Positions 42,562 to 53,750 are shown, counted from the first letter of the stretch. The stretch: 64,000 nt of DNA from Strigamia acuminata (GCA_949358305.1 OX442322.1:7192001-7256000); one strand, 5' to 3'. Numbers and translations: made by a program. The notes: generated from the letters alone by a model not told the origin.

Positions 42562-43557
42562 CGTGACGACACAAAGAAAATGCACAATAATGATAAGTTA
42601 TGCGTGGAGAAAACACAATTTCGGATTTTATTCCGCACAAACACTTCACTAGACACTTAATCACACAGTGCACAATTGTCTCTAGTCCCAAAAACCAAAA
42701 AGGAAGGCGAAAATACAGTTTCAACCCGGGGAATCTCAATAAGTGAGATTGTAAAACCTTGACTGGCAATCCACCAACTCTTCCGTCCGACCACCTGGGG
42801 TCGCGGGATCGGTTGGGGGCCCTGGATAAGCCCAGCCAAGAATACAGTGCTACGTGCCCGACTGGACGTAAGGTAGCACCCAAAGGGGACCAAGAACAAA
42901 AACTTAAATTTAACAGAGTTTCACGAAAATATCTAATTAAATACACTTTTGCGTTGTTAAGTTGGGCGCATTGCGGGATCCGATCGTCGCAATCGCTTCC
43001 TCGTAGCGGTGAACGTCGGCTTGACGTTATTGGTGCACGGTACTGGGGCTGACGTGCTTCCGCCTGCACACTTCCGTGCAAAAGCGGGGAAAAATAATCC
43101 AAAATTGTCGTTGCGCACGTCCGCGCCTTCGTGTAGCACACCGGGGTGCAAGCCACGGCTTTTCCGCTCAAAATTAGTCATGTACGTAGACTTATACGTA
43201 CACAGACACTCCAAATTGATTTCCACCGTCGGCAGCGATGAAAATCCCAACAAAATGGCCGCTGATAAAGATTTGTTCTTCCACGGCGATCCAACGACGA
43301 TTCCCGTCCGTTTCGTGATGAAAAATCGTCGTTTCGGCGATTAAAGGCGCCGTTTCGTTGAGATAAACGTTGTCTCGTTGAAAATTGACGTTGTCTTGAA
43401 GAAACGACGTCGTGCGGGCGTGAATCGACCCGAAACATGCTCTGGTCGACTGGCTACGCTGCCTGGACGATCCAAGATGGCCGCCGCACAAAAAAATTTT
43501 CAAAACGACGAAAAAGGTGCTTATCTCGCACCGAAAAATTCGGAAATAAGCTGCTTA
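42562..43557 (-). other. Cop9 leader, interrupted by the Cop10 LTR
   Basis: About 1 kb with no coding. It holds AAAATCGTCGTTTC near 43321, also found in the Cop10 leader, and a YY1/Pho-like ATCCAAGATGGCCGCCG near 43470. No primer site or Cop9 5' LTR is visible. It ends where the Cop10 3' LTR starts. Confidence 0.6.
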
Positions 43558-44027
43558 TGTAGCAGAGGAGTGCGCTCACAGTATAAAATACTGTGTGTGG
43601 AAGCGAGTTTAAATGCCGAAACACGGCTAATATGAGCGCAATGACGTGCGCGCACCTCCAGCGCTTGAAAATGGTGGAAAATAAAGTCACTGCACTCTAA
43701 AGTGCTCATGAGTGACAAACACAATGTAAAAATAAACTAAATGTTTAATAAAAACGAAAATGCTTACATAATGTGGTCCATTTAGATGGAGAAAATACAT
43801 GAGTGCTTGCTGGCATGCAAGCGGCCATTGTGATTGTGAAAAACATACAAGTGACACCATCTGGTGTTGGAAAAAGTAAACTAATACTAACATGATGCAG
43901 GCAGCATTATGCCCAATGTTAAATAATGAAATAAATCCTAATAAATACACTAGGCTGCATAATGCAGTAATACTTTAAGAAATGCGCAAAACAAGTACGG
44001 AGGACTGTTTGGCATCGATAAACAACA
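43558..44027 (-). repeat. Cop10 3' LTR (470 bp)
   Basis: Minus strand begins TGTTGTTTATCGATGCC and ends CTCCTCTGCTACA. The first 303 plus-strand bases are identical by eye to 59554-59856. The polypurine tract (complement of ATTTCCCCCTTCGATGG) directly follows at 44028. Confidence 0.93.
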
Positions 44028-44043
44028 ATTTCCCCCTTCGATG
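44028..44043 (-). other. Cop10 polypurine tract
   Basis: Minus strand CATCGAAGGGGGAAAT directly abuts the LTR. The Cop5 tract is nearly the same. Confidence 0.8.
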
Positions 44044-44110
44044 GCAAATAGCCGCAAAAATAAAGAACAAGTTAAGGGAAAAACTTTAAATGTAACTTTA
44101 CATAGAATAA

Positions 44111-46011
44111 TGTGACGGTGACGACCACAACTCCCATTTGACAATGGTACCGGGAAGAGATCGCAATAAATAAACAGTGAATACAATACGAGATAAATAC
44201 AAGACAGTTTATTGTTGGCAAACAATATGGATGAGCTAAATTATACATAGGACTAATGCCGACATTTGGCAAGTTAAATCAGCTATTAAACTATACAAAG
44301 AATTGGCCAACTGGCCCTAGAATAATATCACTACGGGTCTGGAATATGGGAGCGGTTTCCCCATCGCTCGACCTGATTATAGATGTCATCTTAAGCCGGA
44401 TGGCTGTGTCCTGGAGTCCGATACGGCTTCGCTGGTTTCCTTGGTTCGCTGTGTAAACTATCGCACGTCGATAAATCGAATGATCTGAGCATTGCGGTTG
44501 ACTTTGTCTGCACCGCCACAACTTTGGGAGGATATTGGTGTAAGTAAATGTATTCATTTACTTATCAATATTCCACTTATGAATTATATTTAATTCATAT
44601 CGTTGTGAATTCTTATTTAGATATTTCGGGAATAAGTTGTCGTCAACTTATCGGTTATATTGAGTTCAATATGAGATTAAGTCTTCTGACTTGATTTTGG
44701 TCCAACTGGTTGTCGAGTTTAAGTTTTGCTGTTATAAATAAAATTGAAGATTAAGCTTCCCGTCGCAACACACAATTGCCATCGATTAGAATATACGCCT
44801 TGCCATGCAGAACGGTATCAAGCGTCCCCGGCGTCGCAGCACGGTCGTCCATCGAGTGGTTGACGGTACCACGTACACAGGGGTCGATAGCTCGCGGCTC
44901 CGCACAGCAGTTTTATCTCTCGCGGTACTAATAATAGACCGACTGCTTTGGCATCGAATACCATGAGAATCAGCTTGCCAAACACTTGGTGCTACTCGTG
45001 GTTACTGTAAAACAGACTGCTTTGGCACCATCAGGTGAAGGAACCGATTCTCAACAATACCGATGCTACTCGTGGTAACGGAATACGTTCATACCGAAAA
45101 AGACAACTTGGTCCTGTCCGGAGGATACTGAATTGCACAACGGCGGGTTCTCCTTCGGCGTCGCAACCGTAGACTGTAACATTTATGCAACATAATAATC
45201 CCAGCACTTCGACTTCAATTGCCGGCGGTGGCATGATTCTGTAGAATCATGCAACGGTTCTTTGCGAATAAATCAACAAAGAACCAAAAGGTTTTTTACG
45301 TGAACAACGAATCATACTTCTTAAGTAACAATACCAAACAGAAATAATCAAACAGAGCTGCAGAATGGCCGGTTGTTTGGGTTTATATAACCTGACTGGA
45401 TTAAGGATTAATCCAGTTATCCAATTGGAACATGGGTTCCACGAATCCCTCCAATCCCGTATCACCGGAAGTGGATACGGAGGAACAATGTGCTAATTCT
45501 CACCACAACCGGAACTGGATACCCAGGACCGGAAATGGATCCACCAATCAGATCTATTGGTTGATCGATTGATCACCAAATGTCCTGTCCCGCAGAAAAT
45601 GGAAGTTACATTGTATTTAACATCACAAGACATTAATATATCTTTATATTAATGTTCACAAAGCTTCGTTTCATTCTAGTAAATATAGTTTTATATTTAT
45701 TTACATGTTTTATATTCATATCTTGAATTTGCCGCTAAATCGTAATCGCGCCATCTTGTGGCAACATTGCGCATTGACAAATGCGGTTTTAGCAGACGAC
45801 TCTTCGTGATTCGGCCGGAATCCTTTGATATCAAGTAGGAATGAGTGTTTATTCTTAATAAACGAACATCTTTGTATTTGAAACATCATAAATAACTTTA
45901 TTCCAGACATTTATCAGTTTTACACAGAATATCTTCGAGATATCATGATAATGGCGCAACAGCGCTTCTTTCTAAGAAAATAGGCATTTATAGCCATTGT
46001 AAACCGTCACA
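44111..46011 (-). repeat. Gyp2 3' LTR (1901 bp)
   Basis: Pairs with 51850-53750. It contains ACCGGAANTGGAT three times (45464, 45508, 45528), an ETS-like core. Its neighbour blocks CCAATCCC and GGATACNCAGGAC are also found in the Gyp1 LTR. A CTCF-like ATCGCGCCATCTTGTGG lies at 45745-45761. No coding. Confidence 0.95.
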
Positions 46012-46607
46012 CATCCCCCTTAATAACACAATTATATAAAATTTTATAGAGTTTTCGTTATTCTCCTAATTAGCATAAATGCTATTTTCGGACTTGATGT
46101 ATCTTGGAGATACCGTGACTTCCAATTTCGAATTTGAGCTTACATAAACTAACTTGAATTATCTAAGTTCTGATTTTCTGCCGAAATAATCTTTTCTAAT
46201 AGCCTAAATTCAAGTCCAGAATTTATTTCCAAGTCTTCTTTTTGAAGAAACTTTCGTCATACATAAAATCATCATTTGTGTTATCACAAAATATTTATTT
46301 CATATGCCTAGTCAGATGTATCGCTATAAATATACAATAAATAGCTTTTAGATGATAAGAGTTGACAATTTAAGAATCAAAATGTCCCCCTTAATTGTCA
46401 TGACCGGAGTCACTTGGTATTCTTTGTACAATTGACTAATTTTAATTTAAACTAGTTGTCTTTTAATACTGTAATATTACTTTTCGAGAATTGTTAATTT
46501 TAACTTTTATATTTTGTCCCCCTTTTCTTTAGAAGAGAGGTCATGATTTTTAGAAGAGGATTTTCTGTTTACACTATAATCGGGGAATCTTTGTGTATCA
46601 TATCATG
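46012..46607 (-). other. Gyp2 polypurine tract and 3' spacer
   Basis: Minus strand TTAAGGGGGATG (46023-46012) abuts the LTR. The spacer up to the ORF is A/T-rich. It holds further purine runs on the minus strand, near 46384 (CCCCCTTAA on the plus strand) and 46518. No coding. Confidence 0.75.
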
Positions 46608-48089
46608 TTAATCAACATGATTCTTTGCTAAATATTGAGCTCGCATATTTGCAAATTTCCGAGATCTCTCAGCCTGCTGTACTGATTTCTTTCGACGTTT
46701 TTTCTTTGGGCAGTTACACACAGTGTACTCACTTGGCAGTGTAAATGACCGTGACGACCCAACTTTTTGTTTTAGGTCATCTCTGGAAAACCATACATGA
46801 ATGGGACCCTCATTGGAAAACCATACGTGGAAAGGACCCATATTTGGAATTGTGAAATCCCGCAACAAACGAGGGGATCTATATTTGACTCTAAGTCGTG
46901 GAACTGATGATTGGAAACCTGGGTTTTCAGTCAGTTTTTGAACATGTTGGTTTGTACTTGAAGTTTCTTCATCACCAGCTGGACTTGGTGACCGAAAACG
47001 CTTTTTTGAAGTTCTTAATTCCTCTCGTTGAGATGAATTATTCTGGATATTGCAGGGTTGCTTTCCAGACGCAAATTGTTGTATCTCCGTCAGATTGACG
47101 ACTGGGACGGGTTTTAGTCGTTGGTTACGGTATTGATTTCGAAATACGAATTGTTGCGCTTCGTTTATATTTTTAAATTCAGCTGAATTTAACTGGTATT
47201 GTTTACAATACTGTTCGAATTGATACCGGATCTCCCGTGGGTTAGTCAAAAAACTTTCTTTTTTAGGTTTAAAATCATTCTCATTATCGTGTTGGTAATA
47301 CTTTTTCAAGGGAAAAGTTTGCTTGACCTTTTTTCGATTTGAAATGGGCGTTAGGTAGAATTGTCTTGGCTGGGGACTCTTCTTGGTAGACAAATCATAC
47401 GTCCGCAAACATGAGTTTGTGATCGGCGATCGGGCACGTTGTTGTACGTTATTTGACTGCAAATGTTTGTTTGGAGTCCGAATATCTTTCCTTTGCGTTG
47501 ATATTGGTGGCCCAAAACTTTTGTTTACGGTTCCCAATTCTTTTGATAGCGGTAGGTTAATCGACAGATTAAGGCTAGCCACATATCGTTGTGCTTCAGC
47601 TGGATTAGCATATCGAACTGAAATTAGCTGATCTCGATTGTAAACGAGTTTTAATTTGTTCTGAACAACCGACTGGTTAGTTAACGAACTCTCTGGACGA
47701 GAATTATTAGGTTTATAATTCTCTTCCCCCTTATCTACCGAATTAGGTGGTTTAAACTTTTCTAACTTAGATCCCCTACTGGATGTTTGAAACATAGTAT
47801 GAGAATCTTGATTCACTAAGTTTCGGCTGTATGTTTGTGGATTCCGTACTGGATCTTGATGTGAAGATTGAGATTGGGTACGATCTCGCCAGTTCCTAGC
47901 TTTTACATAGTCTGAAGCTTCGATTATATTTTTAAACTTGGTTTTATCCAGTCCATGACGATTACAATACAGAGTAAAATGATCGGGAATCTTTTCTGTT
48001 TGATCGCCAAGTGGTACAGAACTTAAATTTAAGTTTGTCTGCTTATTATTTCCTTTTGGATCGATCATATTCAATGGTTTTTGAGCCAT
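46608..48089 (-). CDS. Gyp2 single ORF: 493-aa gag-like accessory protein with a repeated module
   Basis: The first in-frame ATG is 48089 (MAQKPLNMIDPKG). The protein is polar, rich in Asn, Gln, Ser and Lys, with no enzyme motif, CCHC knuckle or membrane segment. A module of about 35 residues occurs at 35-70 (HFTLYCNRHGL...FKNIIEASDYV), in weaker form at 146-172 (NRDQLISVRYANPAEAQRYV) and at 286-323 (FEQYCKQYQL...FKNINEAQQFV). The Gyp1 Gag N-terminal region carries the same pattern (VYCRHYQL...EAQQYTV). A 10-residue unit ending in HVWFS is duplicated near 417-436 (30-bp DNA duplication, 46785-46844). The C-terminus has CNCPKKKRRKK, a likely nuclear localisation or RNA-binding run. It may help package Gyp2 RNA into Gyp1-type particles; that role is inference. 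Confidence 0.75.
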   Translation of the reverse strand: MAQKPLNMIDPKGNNKQTNLNLSSVPLGDQTEKIPDHFTLYCNRHGLDKTKFKNIIEASDYVKARNWRDRTQSQSSHQDPVRNPQTYSRNLVNQDSHTMFQTSSRGSKLEKFKPPNSVDKGEENYKPNNSRPESSLTNQSVVQNKLKLVYNRDQLISVRYANPAEAQRYVASLNLSINLPLSKELGTVNKSFGPPISTQRKDIRTPNKHLQSNNVQQRARSPITNSCLRTYDLSTKKSPQPRQFYLTPISNRKKVKQTFPLKKYYQHDNENDFKPKKESFLTNPREIRYQFEQYCKQYQLNSAEFKNINEAQQFVFRNQYRNQRLKPVPVVNLTEIQQFASGKQPCNIQNNSSQREELRTSKKRFRSPSPAGDEETSSTNQHVQKLTENPGFQSSVPRLRVKYRSPRLLRDFTIPNMGPFHVWFSNEGPIHVWFSRDDLKQKVGSSRSFTLPSEYTVCNCPKKKRRKKSVQQAERSRKFANMRAQYLAKNHVD

Positions 48090-51034
48090 AAAAAAATTCA
48101 AAATCTGACGATTTTAATTCTTTAATTTATAAAGAAGACGAATATAATACACTTTTCAACAAGAAACACTTCTAAACTTTACTTTTGACAAAATAAAATT
48201 AAACTTCGCGTTTGTTTGACACGTGTTAGCTTTTGCAGGTTACACGGCACACAAAATTCGAATCGTGACTGAAATCGGGACGGCGTGGTCAAGATGACTC
48301 TGGAACACGTCTTCTGGTCTGGTCTGGATGCGAATGATCAGTATCTGATCTGGTCCTCCTTTAATAGCAGGGGGCTGGGGATCCCTAGATCTCCCAACTT
48401 CTGATTGGCGGATGTTAGTGTCGGCCAATGGTATAAAGGACGTTACATCTATTTAGTAGTTCTCTACTAAGTCCGTTCCCTTCGAGATTCAATTTTACCG
48501 ATAAAATAAAATTCCTTCGGGAAGACATTCGTAAAATATTGTATTTTTCAAATGAAAATAAAATAAACTTACTTCAATCTTCTTGAACTTTGGGATTTTT
48601 ACCAATCCAAATAATTAAATAACTTTTCTTCAAAAAATATTTTTCTTTGATTATTCCGTTTAGTGTGTAATATCATTACAACCACAGTTTTAATAAAGTT
48701 TTCTCAAACTCTCAATTTTTCTTATTCTTATTCAATTATCGTTCAAATAATCATTCCTTTGTAATTGAAATCTATTTTCGATTCCCAACATTGTGTATTC
48801 ATTTCCAATAGGAAGAATAATTTGACCAAGTCTTTACTTTTTCGGGTTTAAATTCCATTTTTCGAGTGTGAAAAAATAAATTTTCACCATCCATCTCCCC
48901 CTTTTTTAACAAATTTTTTTAACAAATAAAAATTCGTTAAAATTCTTTAAATTTGTTTTGCGAGAAAAATTATCTAATTCTCTAATCTTCCAAAAGAAAA
49001 TATTCGAAATTTTACTTTAAACGATAAAGTTATTGGTACAAATGTGTACTTGTTTTTCGGGAGAAAACTATTCGACAATCCTTTAGACTTTTGGGTAAAA
49101 ATTATTCATCAAATCTTTCTTTTTTGATGACAATTGCTTTGATTTTTCGAAAGAAAATATCTAGCTAAATTCCACTTTTCCTGAGCGGACAATTGTTTTC
49201 ACAATTAGTTATTCCTTTGCGATATTTACGAAGGACGTGTCTTTGATTATTCGTTTTAATAATTTTCGTCCCCCTTATCTCTAATAACGAGATGTTTTTG
49301 CAGAGATCTTTTATCTTTTGAATGAAAGAATATTTAAATCTCAATTGTCGTAAATACCTTCATCTGCTGCAGCATTTCCTCAATTTGAACTTTTCAAATG
49401 AAAAGACAAATCTGGAGAACTTTCACTGTCAAACTTCTATTCCTATCGCGCCAAAATTCGTAATTCACTGGTTTGGAATTCCGTATAACACGTGACACAA
49501 TAACAGTATCGATGTCACAATTAAGCAGTTTACTACTCGGTCCGCGCGAGGACATGTAAATTACTTTTTTCCGATAAAAATAATTTTTCTTTGAAAAATA
49601 TTTGAAATTGATTTTTCACAACTACTTTTGAATGAAATAAAATGAAGTTATTCCAACTTTTCGTTAATTGCTCACACATAACATTCCCTTTACTGTGGGA
49701 TTTGCATCGAAATTCCATTTTTAAAGAACCTTTCTTTTACTTATCGCAAATAAAACATATTCAATCGTTTTTCTGATTAAACTTTAACACGTAAATTACG
49801 AACGAAATATATGATGACATTCCATTAACCTTTAGGAAAATTGACTAAATTCTTAATTTTTAGAGAAAAATAATGTATCTAGAATCTTTCCTTTTCCGAA
49901 TAAAATCTATGTTCAAAATAGAAGATAAATCTTGTGCAATTCTTAGTTTTTTCGAATGGAAAAATACAACTTTTCATCAGCGGTGATTTATTTGATTTTT
50001 CCGAAAGAAAAATAATTACTTTGAAACTTATTTTCTTCGTTTAAATCAGCTATCTGATTTTAAAGCTTCAATCCAATCAAAAAATATTCGCTCCGTAAAT
50101 ATTTCATGTGGCAAAGTTCATAGCCACAAATGGATTTGTTATTCCGGTTTTAAGAAATCATGTGGGAAAATGTCCGATTAGATTACTAAAAATATTCGTT
50201 GTTTTTCAAACAGCTAAATTTCATTTAGAAATTCTCAAAATTTGGGAGACCCAAATATCGTTGGAAACTTAAAACACTGTTAAATTTCCGAAAGGAAAGA
50301 TTGAATGAAATCCTTTTACTTTTCCGAGGGAAAGCGTTTATCGTGATTCGTAACTTTCAATGTAAAAAATACTATTCTACGTGGTCGGCAACTTCATTCG
50401 CCGCCATTTTATATTTTCTTAATTTCCATTGTCCCGAAGGAAAAAATGTACTTTTTGTGAAAATAGTTAATTCCTTCAAATAAAGGTAATATTCATTTCG
50501 ATTTGCAAATCTTTTCTGCGAAATGGAGTGTGTTGTTTTTCTCCAACAACTAAATTATCTTTGGTACCGATGGCAGTGGAAAAATTAGTTCGCGACACTT
50601 AAATAAATCTCTACGAACCTTCTGTAACATTTCTCCGCTGTCTTTTATCTGTTGTCCGCCATAATTTCCAAGCATTCGTTCGCACCTTGCGTTGAAGGTT
50701 TGAGTAGCTTCCCTGCTGCGTTTGATACGGAGATCGACGCGTATTGCTATGGCGCGTGGTCGCTGGCTATCGGTGTCGACGTACAGTTACAAGAAACTTA
50801 ATTTCTTGTAAATATTTCCAAATAGTTGCGGTGTTTTCTTCGTTTTAACTTTTCAGGTGGAAAGATAAATTCGTAAGAAGTCCGCCTTCTAAACTTGTAT
50901 GTTTTTAGCTTTTCGAAATAAAACAAACTTCGAAAAAAAAATATCTGTATTCTTATTTCACTCGAAACTTTTTTGATTTCTTATTTAAAATACTTCGTAT
51001 TCCTTAAATTGTCGAACGAAAATAGTAAAGAGAG
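48090..51034 (-). other. Gyp2 long A/T-rich non-coding leader
   Basis: About 3 kb with no open frame worth calling on either strand. Short TTTTC-rich and TTCGAA-rich motifs recur throughout. The part near 48270-48330 (GCGTGGTCAAGATGA) resembles the Gyp1 leader. Such a long leader in place of coding is typical of large non-autonomous LTR derivatives (LARDs). Confidence 0.6.
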
Positions 51035-51849
51035 TTCACTAAACGTTTCCATTTCGTCAGTTTAACTTTTCACATGAAAATATAAACTGAAAATCTATTT
51101 GTCTGTTTTAACTAAAATTTTTTAGTTAATATCGGATTCAAGATTCGCTTTTGCAATTCGATCGAATTAATTTGCAACCTATTTCAGTGATCGTGTGATA
51201 GGTCTATAACTTCCGAAATTCCTAGTTAAAGGACTGTTTTGGTGTTTCTCAAAAAAATAAACATGGTTTGAAACTTGTCTGTTTTTTAACTAAATCTTTT
51301 AGTTAAATATTTATCTCAAAATTCACTTTTACAATTCTATCGAATTTAATTGCAACCTAATCTCGGTGGGACCTCCACGTGTGAGATTAGGTGGTAGTCT
51401 TTGAAATCCCTAAAATCTTCAAACGAAAATAATGAAGGAAAATCTACTACGTATTTCTATTTCATCAGTTTAACTTCTTCACATGGAAATATAAACTGAA
51501 AATTTAATCTGTCTATTTTTAACTTAAATCTTTTAGTTAAATATTTATCTCCAATATTCACTGTTGCAATTCAATCGAATTTAATTGCAACCTAATCTCG
51601 GTGGGACCTCCACGTGTGAGATTAGGTGGTAGTCTTTGAAATCCCTAAAATCTTCAAACGAAAATAATGAAGGAAAATCTACTACGTATTTCTATTTCAT
51701 CAGTTTAACTTCTTCACATGGAAATATAAACTGAAAATTTAATCTGTCTATTTTTAACTTAAATCTTTTAGTTAAATATTTATCTCCAATATTCACTGTT
51801 GCAATTCAATCGAATTTAATTGCAACCTAATCTCGGTGGGACCTCCACG
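51035..51849 (-). repeat. Gyp2 tandem array carrying three primer-binding sites
   Basis: Two near-identical units of 235 bp (51356-51590 and 51591-51825) are followed by the start of a third that joins the LTR (51826-51849). Two diverged units precede them (about 51035-51177 and 51178-51355). Each good unit begins CCTAATCTCGGTGGGACC and contains the full tRNA-Gln complement. In the first two, the primer site, spacer and LTR-like TGTGA are followed by GAGATTAGG, which can pair with CCTAATCTC to form a 9-bp stem around the primer site. Only the last copy lies against the LTR. Confidence 0.85.
51829..51847 (-). other. Gyp2 functional primer-binding site (tRNA-Gln)
   Basis: Minus strand TGGAGGTCCCACCGAGATT, two bases from the LTR, complementary to the 3' 19 bases of animal tRNA-Gln as I recall it. 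Extra copies lie at about 51359-51377 and 51594-51612. Confidence 0.8.
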
Positions 51850-53750
51850 TGTGACGGTGACGACCACAACTCCCATTTGACAATGGTACCGGGAAGAGAT
51901 CGCAATAAATAAACAGTGAATACAATACGAGATAAATACAAGACAGTTTATTGTTGGCAAACAATATGGATGAGCTAAATTATACATAGGACTAATGCCG
52001 ACATTTGGCAAGTTAAATCAGCTATTAAACTATACAAAGAATTGGCCAACTGGCCCTAGAATAATATCACTACGGGTCTGGAATATGGGAGCGGTTTCCC
52101 CATCGCTCGACCTGATTATAGATGTCATCTTAAGCCGGATGGCTGTGTCCTGGAGTCCGATACGGCTTCGCTGGTTTCCTTGGTTCGCTGTGTAAACTAT
52201 CGCACGTCGATAAATCGAATGCTCTGAGCATTGCGGTTGACTTTGTCTGCACCGCCACAACTTTGGGAGGATATTGGTGTAAGTAAATGTATTCATTTAC
52301 TTATCAATATTCCACTTATGAATTATATTTAATTCATATCGTTGTGAATTCTTATTTAGATATTTCGGGAATAAGTTGTCGTCAACTTATCGGTTATATT
52401 GAGTTCAATATGAGATTAAGTCTTCTGACTTGATTTTGGTCCAACTGGTTGTCGAGTTTAAGTTTTGCTGTTATAAATAAAATTGAAGATTAAGCTTCCC
52501 GTCGCAACACACAATTGCCATCGATTAGAATATACGCCTTGCCATGCAGAACGGTATCAAGCGTCCCCGGCGTCGCAGCACGGTCGTCCATCGAGTGGTT
52601 GACGGTACCACGTACACAGGGGTCGATAGCTCGCGGCTCCGCACAGCAGTTTTATCTCTCGCGGTACTAATAATAGACCGACTGCTTTGGCATCGAATAC
52701 CATGAGAATCAGCTTGCCAAACACTTGGTGCTACTCGTGGTTACTGTAAAACAGACTGCTTTGGCACCATCAGGTGAAGGAACCGATTCTCAACAATACC
52801 GATGCTACTCGTGGTAACGGAATACGTTCATACCGAAAAAGACAACTTGGTCCTGTCCGGAGGATACTGAATTGCACAACGGCGGGTTCTCCTTCGGCGT
52901 CGCAACCGTAGACTGTAACATTTATGCAACATAATAATCCCAGCACTTCGACTTCAATTGCCGGCGGTGGCATGATTCTGTAGAATCATGCAACGGTTCT
53001 TTGCGAATAAATCAACAAAGAACCAAAAGGTTTTTTACGTGAACAACGAATCATACTTCTTAAGTAACAATACCAAACAGAAATAATCAAACAGAGCTGC
53101 AGAATGGCCGGTTGTTTGGGTTTATATAACCTGACTGGATTAAGGATTAATCCAGTTATCCAATTGGAACATGGGTTCCACGAATCCCTCCAATCCCGTA
53201 TCACCGGAAGTGGATACGGAGGAACAATGTGCTAATTCTCACCACAACCGGAACTGGATACCCAGGACCGGAAATGGATCCACCAATCAGATCTATTGGT
53301 TGATCGATTGATCACCAAATGTCCTGTCCCGCAGAAAATGGAAGTTACATTGTATTTAACATCACAAGACATTAATATATCTTTATATTAATGTTCACAA
53401 AGCTTCGTTTCATTCTAGTAAATATAGTTTTATATTTATTTACATGTTTTATATTCATATCTTGAATTTGCCGCTAAATCGTAATCGCGCCATCTTGTGG
53501 CAACATTGCGCATTGACAAATGCGGTTTTAGCAGACGACTCTTCGTGATTCGGCCGGAATCCTTTGATATCAAGTAGGAATGAGTGTTTATTCTTAATAA
53601 ACGAACATCTTTGTATTTGAAACATCATAAATAACTTTATTCCAGACATTTATCAGTTTTACACAGAATATCTTCGAGATATCATGATAATGGCGCAACA
53701 GCGCTTCTTTCTAAGAAAATAGGCATTTATAGCCATTGTAAACCGTCACA
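51850..53750 (-). repeat. Gyp2 5' LTR (1901 bp)
   Basis: Matches 44111-46011 with one difference seen. The CTCF-like site is at 53484-53500. Confidence 0.95.

Larger units (their letters stand above)
43558..44110 (-). mobile_element. Cop10 (left part): 3' LTR and 3' UTR, separated by Gyp2
   Basis: Copia element on the minus strand, interrupted in its 3' UTR by Gyp2. It resumes at 53751 and reaches 59856, where Gyp3 cuts its 5' LTR. The 4-bp duplication ATAA (44107-44110 and 53751-53754) marks the Gyp2 insertion. Confidence 0.92.
44111..53750 (-). mobile_element. Gyp2: large pol-less Ty3/gypsy-type element
   Basis: 9,640 bp, complete, flanked by ATAA. Its LTRs are 1901 bp with 9-bp inverted ends (TGTGACGGT...ACCGTCACA) and differ at one position by my comparison (44483/52222), so it is very young. 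It carries one ORF (493 aa), no protease, RT, RNase H or integrase, a tRNA-Gln primer site present three times, and a polypurine tract like that of Gyp1. Terminal bases, LTR motifs, primer and a protein module are shared with Gyp1. It must have moved using enzymes from another element. Confidence 0.93.

Noticed and set aside
42562-44027. Cop9 and Cop10 as tandem elements sharing one LTR
   Set aside because: The LTR at 43558 has a Cop10 polypurine tract on one side but no primer-binding site on the Cop9 side, so insertion of Cop10 into the Cop9 leader is simpler.
51356-51849. CRISPR-like array
   Set aside because: The units are 235 bp, identical along their whole length and contain a primer-binding site. 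There are no unique spacers, and the context is an eukaryotic LTR element.
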